From contig NZ_PJRS01000043.1 of NCBI RefSeq assembly GCF_002858925.1, positions 1-64,000 of the forward strand: DNA of 64,000 nucleotides. Reading direction: 5' to 3'. Positions 20,861 to 29,802 of the stretch are shown piece after piece (position 1 is the first letter of the stretch; each line of letters begins with the position of its first letter). The DNA comes from Caulobacter zeae (GTDB taxonomy: Bacteria > Pseudomonadota > Alphaproteobacteria > Caulobacterales > Caulobacteraceae). The position numbers and the translations under genes were made by a program. The notes beneath the pieces are model-generated. The model did no database searches and was not told the DNA's origin. It saw only the letters and a list, made by a program, of their open reading frames with translations.

Positions 20861-21166
20861 TCAGCCCTTCATCATGCTGGCGTCGTCGACCGCGATGTCG
20901 CCGCGGTTCCGGAAGAAGGTCACCAGGATGGCGAGGCCGACGGCGGCCTCGGCGGCCGCCACGGTCAGCACGAACATCGCGAAGATCTGGCCCACCACGT
21001 TGTGCAGGTAGGCCGAGAAGGCGACCAGGTTGATGTTCACCGCCAGCAGGATCAGCTCGATCGACATCAGGATGACGATGATGTTCTTGCGGTTCACGAA
21101 GATCCCGAAGACGCCGATCGTCAGCAGGATGGCGGCGACGATGAGGTAATGCGGAAGGCCGATCAT
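20861..21166 (-). CDS. nuoK: NADH-quinone oxidoreductase subunit K
   Basis: 101 residues with three membrane helices, the normal size for NuoK. The conserved glutamates are in VILMSIELILLAVNIN and TVAAAEAAVGLAI, essential for proton transfer in the family. Its ATG overlaps the nuoJ stop by four bases; four bases separate it from nuoL. Confidence 0.97.
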   Translation of the reverse strand: MIGLPHYLIVAAILLTIGVFGIFVNRKNIIVILMSIELILLAVNINLVAFSAYLHNVVGQIFAMFVLTVAAAEAAVGLAILVTFFRNRGDIAVDDASMMKG

Positions 21167-21780
21167 TCGCTGATCCCCTCGCCCGGCTTGATCTGCACGA
21201 GTTCCATTCCGGTCTTGGGCGTGCGGGCGACCTGCTTGCCGATGTCCTGGCGCTTGACGCCCGGCTTGTGACGCAGGGTCAGGACGATGGCGCCGATCAT
21301 CGCGACCAGCAGCACCAGGCCCGCCGCCTGGAAGAAGAAGATGTAGTCGGTGTAGAGCACCCGGCCGATGGCCTCGGTGTTGCTGACACCGCCCGGCGAC
21401 GCCAGCGGAGCGGCGTTCTTGGCGGCCGCGCCGTTGGTGGCCACGCTGACGGCGACCATGATCATCTCGATCGTCAGGACGCCGCCGACCAGACCGCCGA
21501 TGGGCAGGTACTGGGCGAAGCCGTCCCGAAGCGCTTCGAAGTCGATGTCGAGCATCATGACGACGAAGAGGAACAGCACCGCGACCGCGCCCACATAGAC
21601 GACGATCAGCAGCATCGCGAGGAACTCCGCGCCCAGGAGGACGAAGAGGCCTGCGGCCGAGAAGAAGGCGGTGATCAGGAAGAGCACCGAGTGCACGGGG
21701 TTCTTGGCCGACACGACGAGAAGACCCGCCGCAATGGTCACGAACGCCAGCAAGTAGAAAGCTATCGCCTGCAAGGCCAT
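21163..21780 (-). CDS. nuoJ: NADH-quinone oxidoreductase subunit J
   Basis: 205 residues, five membrane helices. Typical NuoJ core: VSAKNPVHSVLFLI, FLAMLLIVVYVGAVAVLFLFVVMML. ATG at 21778-21780 is chosen because GGAG lies nine bases before it and the family begins MALQAIAFYL; the frame stays open another 17 codons. An 81-base gap to nuoI is the widest inside the operon. Confidence 0.96.
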   Translation of the reverse strand: MALQAIAFYLLAFVTIAAGLLVVSAKNPVHSVLFLITAFFSAAGLFVLLGAEFLAMLLIVVYVGAVAVLFLFVVMMLDIDFEALRDGFAQYLPIGGLVGGVLTIEMIMVAVSVATNGAAAKNAAPLASPGGVSNTEAIGRVLYTDYIFFFQAAGLVLLVAMIGAIVLTLRHKPGVKRQDIGKQVARTPKTGMELVQIKPGEGISE

Positions 21781-21861
21781 TGGCCCAGGTGCTCCCCTGA
21801 TAAGTTCAAATAACAGCGACGTGCGAAGCACACGCCGCCAACTCGGATTCGCGCCGACCGT

Positions 21862-22353
21862 TTAGCGGTACGGAGCGTCCAACTCCAGATTCTTCGCGAT
21901 CAGCCGTTCCCAACGGTCACCGTTGTCGAGCAGCTTTTCCTTGTCGTAGTAGAGCTCTTCACGCGTCTCGACCGCGAACTCGATGTTCGGGCCTTCGACG
22001 ATGGCGTCCACCGGGCAGGCCTCCTGGCACAGGCCGCAGTAGATGCACTTGACCATGTCGATGTCGTACCGGGTCGTGCGGCGGCTGCCGTCCTCGCGCG
22101 GTTCGGCCTCGATGGTGATCGCCTGGGCCGGGCAGATGGCCTCGCACAGCTTGCAGGCGATGCAGCGCTCTTCCCCGTTGGGATAGCGACGCAGGGCGTG
22201 CTCGCCGCGGAAACGAGGCGACTGCGGGCCGCGCTCGTTCGGATAGATCACGGTCTTCTTCGGCGCGACCAGATACTTCATGGCCAGGCCGAAGGCGCCT
22301 GCGAAGTCCAGCAGGGCGACGCCTTTGACGGCTTGGGTGATACGACTCATCAT
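21862..22353 (-). CDS. nuoI: NADH-quinone oxidoreductase subunit I
   Basis: 163 residues. Carries two 4Fe-4S clusters through CIACKLCEAICP and CIYCGLCQEACP, each with its distal cysteine, and passes electrons towards NuoB. The ATG overlaps the stop of the small lipoprotein-like gene by four bases; an alternative ATG is one codon downstream. Confidence 0.97.
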   Translation of the reverse strand: MMSRITQAVKGVALLDFAGAFGLAMKYLVAPKKTVIYPNERGPQSPRFRGEHALRRYPNGEERCIACKLCEAICPAQAITIEAEPREDGSRRTTRYDIDMVKCIYCGLCQEACPVDAIVEGPNIEFAVETREELYYDKEKLLDNGDRWERLIAKNLELDAPYR

Positions 22354-22592
22354 GGCCGCTTAACCTTCGGAATGACGCAGGTGTAGTTCGAAAGCTGGGC
22401 GGGATCTCCCCCGTCCATCTTGGCTTGCAACGATCCGCCTTCGGCCTGGCACTTGTCGCCGGCCCGACGCAGCTCGTCGTAGTTCACGATCCCTCGCCCC
22501 AGCGAATAGGAGCGGTCCTCGGCGACGGACGCGCAGGCGCCCGTCGACATCAGGACCAGCCCCGTCAGGGCCAGGACGAGCGGACGCCTCAT
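22350..22592 (-). CDS. Small predicted lipoprotein or secreted protein inside the nuo operon
   Basis: 80 residues. An N-terminal signal sequence (MRRPLVLALTGLVLMSTGAC) ends at Cys20, but the residues before it (STGA) are only a weak lipobox, so lipidation is uncertain. The mature part is short and polar (YDELRRAGDKCQAEGGS, then SNYTCVIP) with two further cysteines that could form a disulfide. It overlaps nuoH and nuoI by four bases each, so it is translated with complex I. It is not a canonical Nuo subunit; an envelope assembly or stability role is only a guess. Confidence 0.75.
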   Translation of the reverse strand: MRRPLVLALTGLVLMSTGACASVAEDRSYSLGRGIVNYDELRRAGDKCQAEGGSLQAKMDGGDPAQLSNYTCVIPKVKRP

Positions 22593-23653
22593 CCCGCCAC
22601 CGGCGAGAAGACGCGCCAGGCCGCGACCAGGACGACCAGGACCAGCGACATCGGCAGGAAGACCTTCCAGCCCAGGCGCATCAGTTGGTCGTAGCGGTAG
22701 CGGGGCACGATGGCCTTGGCCATGGCGAACATGAAGAACCAGAAGCAGATCTTGGCGTAGAACACCAAGGCCAGCAGCAGGTTGGCCGCGAACGTCGGCC
22801 AGGTCGCCATGAAGTCCGTCGGGAAGCCGGGGTTCCAGCCGCCGAAGAACAGCACGTTGATCATGGCGCACATCAGAACGATGTTCGAATATTCGGCGAC
22901 CATGAACAGCAGGTACGGGGTCGAGGAATACTCGACCTGGTAGCCGGCCACGAGTTCGGATTCAGCTTCCGGCAGGTCGAACGGAGGGCGGTTCGTCTCG
23001 GCCAGGGCCGAGATGTAGAACATGCCCATGGCGATCACCATGACCGGCAGCAGGACGATGTTCTTGAGGCCGCCGCCGAAGACGTTCCAGTTCCAGATCC
23101 AGCCCGACTGAGCCTCGACGATCGTCGACAGGTTCATCGAGCCGGCCAGCAGGATCACCGTGATGATGATCAGGCCGATCGACACTTCGTACGACACCAT
23201 CTGCGCCGCCGAGCGCAGCGCGCCCAGGAACGGGTACTTCGAGTTCGAAGCCCAGCCGCCCATGATGATGCCGTAGACGCCCAGCGAGCTCATCGCCAGC
23301 AGGTAGAGAATGCCGACGTTCAGGTTGGAGACGACCCAGCCAGGCGCGAACGGCACCACGGCCCAGCCGATGAAGCCTAGGACCAGGCTGATCAGCGGGG
23401 CCAGCAGGAAGATGGCCTTGTCGGCGCCGGCCGGGATGACGATTTCCTTCAGCACGAACTTGCCGAAGTCGGCGAACGACTGAAGCAGGCCGAAGGGACC
23501 AACGACGTTGGGGCCCTTGCGCATCTGGACGCCGGCCCAGATCTTGCGGTCGGCCAGCAGCAGGAAGGCCAGGCTCAGCAGGACCCAGATCACGACCAGC
23601 AGGATGCCGCCGAGCGTGAGGCCGAACCAGAGAAGCGGATTGATCTCGTTCAC
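22589..23653 (-). CDS. nuoH: NADH-quinone oxidoreductase subunit H
   Basis: 354 residues, eight or so membrane helices. Forms the quinone-binding interface with NuoB/D. Family signatures: RKIWAGVQMRKGPNVVGPFGLLQSFADFGK near residues 35-65, and AETNRPPFDLPEAESELVAGYQVEYSS with its conserved acidic residues. Overlaps the lipoprotein gene; three bases from nuoG. Confidence 0.97.
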   Translation of the reverse strand: MNEINPLLWFGLTLGGILLVVIWVLLSLAFLLLADRKIWAGVQMRKGPNVVGPFGLLQSFADFGKFVLKEIVIPAGADKAIFLLAPLISLVLGFIGWAVVPFAPGWVVSNLNVGILYLLAMSSLGVYGIIMGGWASNSKYPFLGALRSAAQMVSYEVSIGLIIITVILLAGSMNLSTIVEAQSGWIWNWNVFGGGLKNIVLLPVMVIAMGMFYISALAETNRPPFDLPEAESELVAGYQVEYSSTPYLLFMVAEYSNIVLMCAMINVLFFGGWNPGFPTDFMATWPTFAANLLLALVFYAKICFWFFMFAMAKAIVPRYRYDQLMRLGWKVFLPMSLVLVVLVAAWRVFSPVAG

Positions 23654-23656
23654 GGC

Positions 23657-25717
23657 TTACTCCGCGGCGATCTTGGAGGCGGCCGAGACGTTGGCCGCGC
23701 ACTCGGCCATGGTCACGCTGGCGCGCGCGATGGGATTGGTCAGGTGGAAGGCCTTCACCGGGCTCTCGAACGGAGCCTCGGTCGCCTCCCCTTCCCCGCC
23801 GACGGCGGCGAGGTCGAACACGGTCGGAACCGAGCCCGGGGCGAAGTCGATCTGGCCGAAGGTCGGGTGATCGGCGAACAGCTTGGCGCGCAGTTGATCC
23901 AGGCTGTCGTACGGCAGCTTGTGGCCCAGGGTTTCCGACAGCGCCCGCAGGATCGACCAGTCTTCCTTGGCCTCGCCCTTCGGGAACACGGCGCGCTTGC
24001 CCATTTGGACGCGGCCTTCGGTGTTGACGTACAGGCCGTTCTTTTCGGTATAGGCGGCGCCCGGCAGGATGACGTCGGCCTTGTGGGCGCCGGCGTCGCC
24101 GTGGGTGCCGAGATAGATCTTGAAGGCGTCGCTGGCGGCGCTTTCGCACTCGTCGGCGCCCAGCAGGAACAGCACGTCCAGCGCGCCCGGCTTCAGCATG
24201 TCGCCGGCGGCCAGGCCACCCTCGGCCGGGACGAAGCCCAGGTCGAGGCCGGCCACGCGGGCGGCGGCGGTGTGCAGCACGTTCCAGCCGTTCCAGCCTT
24301 CGCGGACGACCTTGAAGGTCTTGGCGAGGTCGGCGGCGGCCTTGAGGATCGCCGCGCCGTCGGCGCGGGCGATGGCGCCCTGGCCGATGATGATCGCGGG
24401 ACGCTCGGCGGCCTTGAAGGCGGCGACGAAGTCGTTCTTGGCCTTGGCCAGGCCCGACAGGGTCTTGGCGCCGGCGCCGAGGTAGTCGTAGTCGAAGGTC
24501 AGGTCGGCTTGCTCGCCGATGACGCCGAAGCGGGTCTTGCCGGCGATCCACTGCTTGCGGAAGCGGGCGTTGAGGACCGGAGCCTCGAGGCGCGGGTTGC
24601 TGCCGACGAACAGGACGACGTCGGCGTCTTCGATGCCGGCGATGGTCGAGTTGAACAGCCAGCTCTCGCGCGGGCCGGCGCCCAGGGCGACGCCGTCCTG
24701 GCGGGCGTCGAGGTTCTTCACGCCCAGGGCGGTGAAGAGGTCTTTGGTCGCCTTCAGGCTTTCGGCGTCCTGCAGGTCGCCGGCGATGACGCCAATGCGC
24801 TCAGGGGCGGTCGCCTTGATCTTGGCGGCGACGGCGGCGAAGGCTTCAGCCCAGCTGGCCGGCTTCAGCTTGCCGTCGACGCGGACGTACGGACGGTCGA
24901 GGCGCTGGCGCTGCAGGCCGTCGACGGCGTAGCGGGTCTTGTCGGAGATCCACTCTTCGTTGACCTCCTCGTTGATGCGCGGCAGCACGCGCAGCACGGC
25001 GTTGGCGCGGCCGTCGACGCGGATCGACGAGCCAAGCGCGTCCATCACGTCGATGCTTTCGGTCTTCTTCAGTTCCCACGGACGGGCTTCGAAGGCGTAC
25101 GGCTTGGAGGTCAGGGCGCCGACTGGGCACAGGTCGATGACGTTGGCCGACAGTTCCGAGGTCACCGCGGCGCCCAGGTAGGTCGTGATTTCAACGTCTT
25201 CGCCGCGCGAGATCAGGCCGATTTCCGGCGAGCCGGCGACTTCGGTGATGAAGCGTACGCAGCGGGTGCACTGGATGCAGCGCGTCATCACGGTCTTGAT
25301 GAGCGGGCCCATGGCCTTCTCTTCGACCGCGCGCTTGTTCTCGTCGTAGCGGCTGTCGTCACGGCCGTAGCCGACGGCCTGGTCCTGAAGGTCGCACTCG
25401 CCGCCCTGATCGCAGATCGGGCAGTCCAGCGGGTGGTTGATGAGCAGGAACTCCATCACACCTTCGCGGGCCTTCTTGACCATCGGGGTGTTGGTGAAGA
25501 TCTCCTGGCCCTCGGCGGCCGGCAGGGCGCACGAAGCCTGCGGCTTCGGCGGACCGGGCTTAACCTCGACCAGGCACATGCGGCAGTTGCCGGCGATGCT
25601 CAGACGCTCGTGATAGCAGAAGCGCGGGATCTCTTCCCCAGCCAGTTCCGCGACCTGCAGAACCGTCATGCCGGGTTCGAACTCGACCTCGACGCCGTTG
25701 ACCTTGGCGATTGCCAT
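23657..25717 (-). CDS. nuoG: NADH-quinone oxidoreductase subunit G
   Basis: 686 residues. The N-terminal 2Fe-2S ferredoxin-like domain has CYHERLSIAGNCRMC. Next come the His/Cys 4Fe-4S segment INHPLDCPICDQGGECDLQD and the cysteine pair region RCIQCTRCVRF. The remainder is a molybdopterin-oxidoreductase-like domain of the reduced type usual in alphaproteobacterial and mitochondrial 75-kDa subunits. Five bases from nuoF. Confidence 0.97.
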   Translation of the reverse strand: MAIAKVNGVEVEFEPGMTVLQVAELAGEEIPRFCYHERLSIAGNCRMCLVEVKPGPPKPQASCALPAAEGQEIFTNTPMVKKAREGVMEFLLINHPLDCPICDQGGECDLQDQAVGYGRDDSRYDENKRAVEEKAMGPLIKTVMTRCIQCTRCVRFITEVAGSPEIGLISRGEDVEITTYLGAAVTSELSANVIDLCPVGALTSKPYAFEARPWELKKTESIDVMDALGSSIRVDGRANAVLRVLPRINEEVNEEWISDKTRYAVDGLQRQRLDRPYVRVDGKLKPASWAEAFAAVAAKIKATAPERIGVIAGDLQDAESLKATKDLFTALGVKNLDARQDGVALGAGPRESWLFNSTIAGIEDADVVLFVGSNPRLEAPVLNARFRKQWIAGKTRFGVIGEQADLTFDYDYLGAGAKTLSGLAKAKNDFVAAFKAAERPAIIIGQGAIARADGAAILKAAADLAKTFKVVREGWNGWNVLHTAAARVAGLDLGFVPAEGGLAAGDMLKPGALDVLFLLGADECESAASDAFKIYLGTHGDAGAHKADVILPGAAYTEKNGLYVNTEGRVQMGKRAVFPKGEAKEDWSILRALSETLGHKLPYDSLDQLRAKLFADHPTFGQIDFAPGSVPTVFDLAAVGGEGEATEAPFESPVKAFHLTNPIARASVTMAECAANVSAASKIAAE

Positions 25718-25722
25718 TCTCG

Positions 25723-27042
25723 TTACTCCGCCGCGATCAGCTTGGCGCCCTGCACGTGCAGGCGACCGCTACGATAGGATGCGATCCGGTCCTCCACCTC
25801 GTGGCGGAAGTGACGGAACAGGCCCTGGATCGGCCAAGCGGCCGCGTCGCCCAGGGCGCAGATGGTGTGACCCTCGACCTGGGTCGTGACGTCCAGAAGG
25901 GTGTCGATTTCCTTCGGATCGGCTTCGCCGGTGGCCATGCGCTCCATGACGCGCCACATCCAGCCGGTGCCTTCGCGGCACGGCGTGCACTGGCCGCAGC
26001 TCTCGTGCTTGTAGAAGTACGACAGGCGGGCGATGGCGCGGACCAGGTCGGTGGACTTGTCCATGACGATGACGGCGGCGGTGCCCAGGCCCGACTTCAG
26101 GTTACGCAGGGCGTCGAAGTCCATCGGCAGGTCTTCGCACTGCTCGGCGGGGATCATCGGAACCGACGAACCGCCCGGGATGACGGCCTTCAGGTTGCCC
26201 CAGCCGCCGCGGATGCCGCCGCAGTGGTCTTCCATCAGCTGACGGAAGGGGATGCTCATGGCTTCTTCGACGTTGCAGGGCAGGTTCACGTGGCCCGAGA
26301 CGCAGAACAGCTTGGTGCCGGCATTGTTCTGACGGCCGAAGCCGGCGAACCACGACGCGCCGCGGCGCAGGATCGTGCCGGCCACCGCGATGCTCTCGAC
26401 GTTGTTGACCGTGGTCGGCATGCCGTAGAGACCGGCGCCGGCCGGGAACGGCGGCTTCAGGCGCGGCTGGCCCTTCTTGCCTTCCAGGCTTTCCAGCAGG
26501 GCGGTCTCTTCACCACAGATGTACGCGCCGGCACCGTGGTGGACGTAGATGTCGAAGTCCCAGCCGTGAATGTTGTCCTTGCCGACCAGCTTGGCCTCGT
26601 AGGCCTGCTTGATCGCCGCTTCCAGGCGCTCGCGCTCGAAGACGTACTCGCCGCGGATGTAGATGTAGCAGGCGTGGGCCAGCATGGCGCGCGAGGCGAT
26701 CAGGCAACCCTCGATCAGGAGGTGCGGGTCATGCCGCATGATCTCCCGGTCCTTGCAGGTGCCCGGCTCGGACTCGTCGGCGTTGACGACGAGGTAGTGC
26801 GGACGACCTTCCTTCACTTCCTTGGGCATGAAGGACCACTTCAGACCGGTCGAGAAACCAGCACCCCCACGGCCTCGCAGACCGGAGTTCTTCATGTTCT
26901 CGATGATCCAGTCGCGCCCGGCGTCCAGAATATCCTTGGTGCCGTTCCAGCAACCGCGCGCCTTCGCACCTTCCAGACCCCAGTCCTGGAGCCCGTAAAG
27001 GTTGGTGAAGATGCGATCCTTGTCTTCGAGGATACCGACCAT
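25723..27042 (-). CDS. nuoF: NADH-quinone oxidoreductase subunit F
   Basis: 439 residues; binds NADH and FMN and holds the 4Fe-4S cluster N3. GRGGAGFSTGLKWSFMP is the nucleotide-binding loop, YICGEETALLESLEGKKG the FMN region, and SCGQCTPCREGTGWM the cluster motif. I place the start at ATG 27042 (MVGILEDKDRIFTN), where homologues begin; the frame is open to 27105 into the preceding gene. Confidence 0.97.
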   Translation of the reverse strand: MVGILEDKDRIFTNLYGLQDWGLEGAKARGCWNGTKDILDAGRDWIIENMKNSGLRGRGGAGFSTGLKWSFMPKEVKEGRPHYLVVNADESEPGTCKDREIMRHDPHLLIEGCLIASRAMLAHACYIYIRGEYVFERERLEAAIKQAYEAKLVGKDNIHGWDFDIYVHHGAGAYICGEETALLESLEGKKGQPRLKPPFPAGAGLYGMPTTVNNVESIAVAGTILRRGASWFAGFGRQNNAGTKLFCVSGHVNLPCNVEEAMSIPFRQLMEDHCGGIRGGWGNLKAVIPGGSSVPMIPAEQCEDLPMDFDALRNLKSGLGTAAVIVMDKSTDLVRAIARLSYFYKHESCGQCTPCREGTGWMWRVMERMATGEADPKEIDTLLDVTTQVEGHTICALGDAAAWPIQGLFRHFRHEVEDRIASYRSGRLHVQGAKLIAAE

Positions 27043-27046
27043 GACT

Positions 27047-27307
27047 CTAGCTTTGCGGATCGAATGGATGGGTGCGGACATAGCGCGTCCGCCGGACGAT
27101 GACATAGGCGAAAAGCAGCCAACCGGCGCCGATCACCAAAAGACCTGTGGGCGTAGCCCAGGCTGGCGCGCCGGGGACCTCCCGGCCCCAGATCAGCAGC
27201 AGCACCCCGGCCAGGCTGGCCAGGAACCCGAAGGCCCGCTCCTTGCGGTACAGGCTCCGGATCGTGGCCACATAGGCCCGCCGCTTGTCGGCGAGGTCGT
27301 CGCTCAT
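27047..27307 (-). CDS. Small two-helix membrane protein in the nuo operon
   Basis: 86 residues: a charged cytoplasmic start (MSDDLADKRRAYVATIRSLY), a first helix at about 26-42, a short loop and a second helix at about 55-72, then a basic tail (RRTRYVRTHPFDP). Overlaps the gene before it by four bases (ATGA) and ends four bases before nuoF. I do not recognise a family. The location suggests a role in complex I assembly or stability, but this is only guilt by association. Confidence 0.8.
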   Translation of the reverse strand: MSDDLADKRRAYVATIRSLYRKERAFGFLASLAGVLLLIWGREVPGAPAWATPTGLLVIGAGWLLFAYVIVRRTRYVRTHPFDPQS

Positions 27308-27540
27308 GGCGCCCTCCCCGCTTGCGGATCCTGCGGCCTCGTGGCCTTCAGCCACCCGACCACGAACCAGATCTGGGCTCCAAGCCCCGCCACGATCGCC
27401 AGGACGAAGACCGGCAGCAGCCAGCCCACGCCGAAGGCCACGTGGCCGACGATCGCCGCGCCGGCCAGCAGGAAGCACACGACGTCGATGGCGATCATCG
27501 TCGTGAAGCGCTTCTTCTGTTGGACGGCCACGTCGGTCAT
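27304..27540 (-). CDS. Small two-helix membrane protein in the nuo operon
   Basis: 78 residues with a basic N-terminus (MTDVAVQQKKRFTT), hydrophobic segments at about 15-36 and 40-65, and a short polar tail. Its ATG overlaps the nuoE stop by one base (TGATG). Together with the next gene it forms a pair of small membrane proteins between nuoE and nuoF. No family recognised. Confidence 0.8.
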   Translation of the reverse strand: MTDVAVQQKKRFTTMIAIDVVCFLLAGAAIVGHVAFGVGWLLPVFVLAIVAGLGAQIWFVVGWLKATRPQDPQAGRAP

Positions 27541-28223
27541 CAGGCGGCGGGCTCCGCCTTGGTCTTCTTGGGCGCCTCGGGCAGGTTCGGGATCTTGATC
27601 TTCTTGGCCGCCGAGCCGTCGTACAGCTTCGGATCGGTCAGGGTCTGGATCTTGTCCTTGGGCTCCGAGGACTTGCGGCCTTCGTAGCTGCCCGGCTGCG
27701 GGGCCTTGCCCGCGGCGAAGTCGTCGAGGATCTGCGCCAGGCTCTCCGGCGTCAGGTCTTCATAGTAGTAGTCGTTGATGGCGGCCATCGGGGCGTTGCA
27801 GCAGGCGCCGAGGCACTCGACCTCTTCCCAGCTGAACTTGCCGTCGGCCGACACGCTGTGAGCCGGACCGATCTTCTTCTCCAGCACCGAGCGCAGGTCG
27901 AGCGCGCCGCGCAGCTGGCACGGCGTGGTGCCGCACAGCTGGACGAAGGCGGTCTTACCCACCGGAGCCAGCTGGAACATCACGTAGAAGGTCGCCACTT
28001 CGAGAACGCGGATGACCGGCATCTCAAGCTGGCGCGCAATCTCCTGGATCGCGGGCTCTTGCACCCAGCCTTCTTGCTTCTGGGCCAGCCACAGCATCGG
28101 AATGACCGCCGACTGCTTGCGGGCGGCGGGGTACTTGGCTTTCCACCAGTCGGCCTTGGCCTGGCTTTCCTTCGAGAAAGCGAAGCTCTCGGGCTGTTCC
28201 TTGGCGAGACGACGGACGCTCAT
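27540..28223 (-). CDS. nuoE: NADH-quinone oxidoreductase subunit E
   Basis: 227 residues. Thioredoxin-like 2Fe-2S protein; cluster ligands are the cysteines of LCGTTPC and ECLGACC. The N-terminal half has AVIPMLWLAQKQEGWV and ATFYVMFQLAP as in the mitochondrial 24-kDa subunit. A C-terminal extension of about 60 residues rich in Lys, Pro and Ala follows the cluster domain, common in alphaproteobacterial NuoE. Overlaps the SnoaL-like gene by four bases. Confidence 0.97.
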   Translation of the reverse strand: MSVRRLAKEQPESFAFSKESQAKADWWKAKYPAARKQSAVIPMLWLAQKQEGWVQEPAIQEIARQLEMPVIRVLEVATFYVMFQLAPVGKTAFVQLCGTTPCQLRGALDLRSVLEKKIGPAHSVSADGKFSWEEVECLGACCNAPMAAINDYYYEDLTPESLAQILDDFAAGKAPQPGSYEGRKSSEPKDKIQTLTDPKLYDGSAAKKIKIPNLPEAPKKTKAEPAA

Positions 28224-28552
28224 CGGGCGAAATCCACGCGGACGATCTTGTCGCCCTTGAAGGTGTAGATGGCGGCGACCTGGAAGGGTTCGTCGCCGTT
28301 GCCGCGGTCGACGTGCTCGTGATCGATCACGTTCGAGCCGACCACGATGCGGTTCAGCAGCTTGGCGTTGTTCCTGGGGAACTCGGCGAAGGTCTTGGCG
28401 TAGAAGGCGCGATAGGCCTCGATGCCCGTACGCGCCACCTCGCCGTTCAGGCCGGCGACGACCACATCGTCCGAGAAGTGGGCGCAGTGGGCGTCCAGAT
28501 CCTGGGCGTTGTAGGCGTCGAGCTGGGCCTGGGCGATGGTCTCGAGGCTCAT
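28220..28552 (-). CDS. SnoaL-like (NTF2-fold) protein inside the nuo operon
   Basis: 110 residues. The pattern AQLDAYNAQDLDAHCAHFSDDVVV, then GIEAYRAFYAKTFAEFP and a C-terminal FKGDKIVRVDF, is the cone-shaped NTF2/SnoaL fold used by ketosteroid-isomerase-like enzymes and many binding proteins. It overlaps nuoD and nuoE by four bases on each side, so it is firmly part of the operon. No catalytic assignment is possible; a small-molecule binding or scaffolding role near complex I is speculative. Confidence 0.85.
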   Translation of the reverse strand: MSLETIAQAQLDAYNAQDLDAHCAHFSDDVVVAGLNGEVARTGIEAYRAFYAKTFAEFPRNNAKLLNRIVVGSNVIDHEHVDRGNGDEPFQVAAIYTFKGDKIVRVDFAR

Positions 28553-29799
28553 CGGTCGACCTCGCCGAACACGATGTCGAGCGAGCCCAGGATGGCCGAA
28601 ACGTCGGCCAGCTGGTGGCCGCGGTTCATCCAGTCCATGGCGGCCAGGTGCGAGAAGCCCGGGGCCTTGATCTTGCAGCGGTACGGCTTGTTGGTGCCGT
28701 TGCTGACGACGTAGACGCCGAACTCACCCTTGGGGGCTTCGACGGCCGCGTAGACCTCGCCTTCCGGCGTCTTGAAGCCCTCGGTGTAGAGCTTGAAGTG
28801 GTGGATCAGGGCTTCCATCGAGCGCTTCATCTCGGCGCGACGGGGCGGGCTGACCTTGTTGTCCTCGCTCAGCACCGGGCCCGGCGTGGCGCGCAGCATG
28901 GCCACGGCCTGCAGGATGATCTTGGTGCTCTCGCGCATTTCCTGCATGCGGCAGAGATAGCGATCGTAGCAGTCGCCGTTTTTGCCCAGCGGGATGTCGA
29001 ACTCGAACTCGTTGTAGTTCTCGTACGGCTGGTTGCGGCGCAGGTCCCAGGCAATGCCCGAACCGCGCACCATCACGCCCGAGAAGCCCCAGGCCCAGGC
29101 GTCTTCCTTGCTCACGACGCCGATGTCGACGTTGCGCTGCTTGAAGATGCGGTTGTCGGTGATCAGGCCCTCGATGTCGTCGCACACCTTCGGGAAGGCT
29201 TTCGCCCAGCTCTCGATGTCGTCGATCAGTTCGGGGGTCAGGTCCTGGTGGACGCCGCCCGGACGGAAGTAGTTGGCGTGCAGACGAGCGCCGCAGGCGC
29301 GCTCGTAGAAGATCATCAGCTTTTCGCGCTCTTCGAAGCCCCAGAGCGGCGGCGTCAAGGCGCCGACGTCCATGGCCTGGGTCGTCACGTTCAGCAGGTG
29401 GTTCAGGATGCGGCCGATTTCGCAGAACAGCACGCGGACGATCTGGCCGCGCTTGGGCACTTCCACGCCCAGCAGCTTTTCGATCGCCATGCAGAAGGCG
29501 TGTTCCTGGTTCATCGGCGCCACGTAGTCGAGGCGGTCGAAGTACGGGATGTTCTGCAGGTAGGTGCGCGCTTCCATCAGCTTCTCGGTGCCGCGGTGCA
29601 GCAGGCCGATGTGCGGATCGACGCGTTCGACGATTTCACCGTCGAGCTCCAGCACCAGGCGCAGCACGCCGTGCGCGGCCGGGTGCTGGGGGCCGAAGTT
29701 GATGTTGAACTTGCGGACCGGGGTTTCCGGGATCGCCGGAACGGTCGGTTCGTCGCGGAAGAAGTCGGTCGCCGCGGCGGGAGCGTTCGTGCCAGTCAT
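28549..29799 (-). CDS. nuoD: NADH-quinone oxidoreductase subunit D
   Basis: 416 residues. Forms the quinone pocket with NuoB. FNINFGPQHPAAHGVLRL contains the quinone-region histidine, and DPHIGLLHRGTEKLMEARTYLQNIPYFDRLDYVAPMNQEHAF is the family's hallmark. The C-terminus ends SILGSLDIVFGEVDR as usual. Separate from nuoC by three bases, not fused as in E. coli. Confidence 0.97.
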   Translation of the reverse strand: MTGTNAPAAATDFFRDEPTVPAIPETPVRKFNINFGPQHPAAHGVLRLVLELDGEIVERVDPHIGLLHRGTEKLMEARTYLQNIPYFDRLDYVAPMNQEHAFCMAIEKLLGVEVPKRGQIVRVLFCEIGRILNHLLNVTTQAMDVGALTPPLWGFEEREKLMIFYERACGARLHANYFRPGGVHQDLTPELIDDIESWAKAFPKVCDDIEGLITDNRIFKQRNVDIGVVSKEDAWAWGFSGVMVRGSGIAWDLRRNQPYENYNEFEFDIPLGKNGDCYDRYLCRMQEMRESTKIILQAVAMLRATPGPVLSEDNKVSPPRRAEMKRSMEALIHHFKLYTEGFKTPEGEVYAAVEAPKGEFGVYVVSNGTNKPYRCKIKAPGFSHLAAMDWMNRGHQLADVSAILGSLDIVFGEVDR

Positions 29800-29802
29800 G
29801 AC

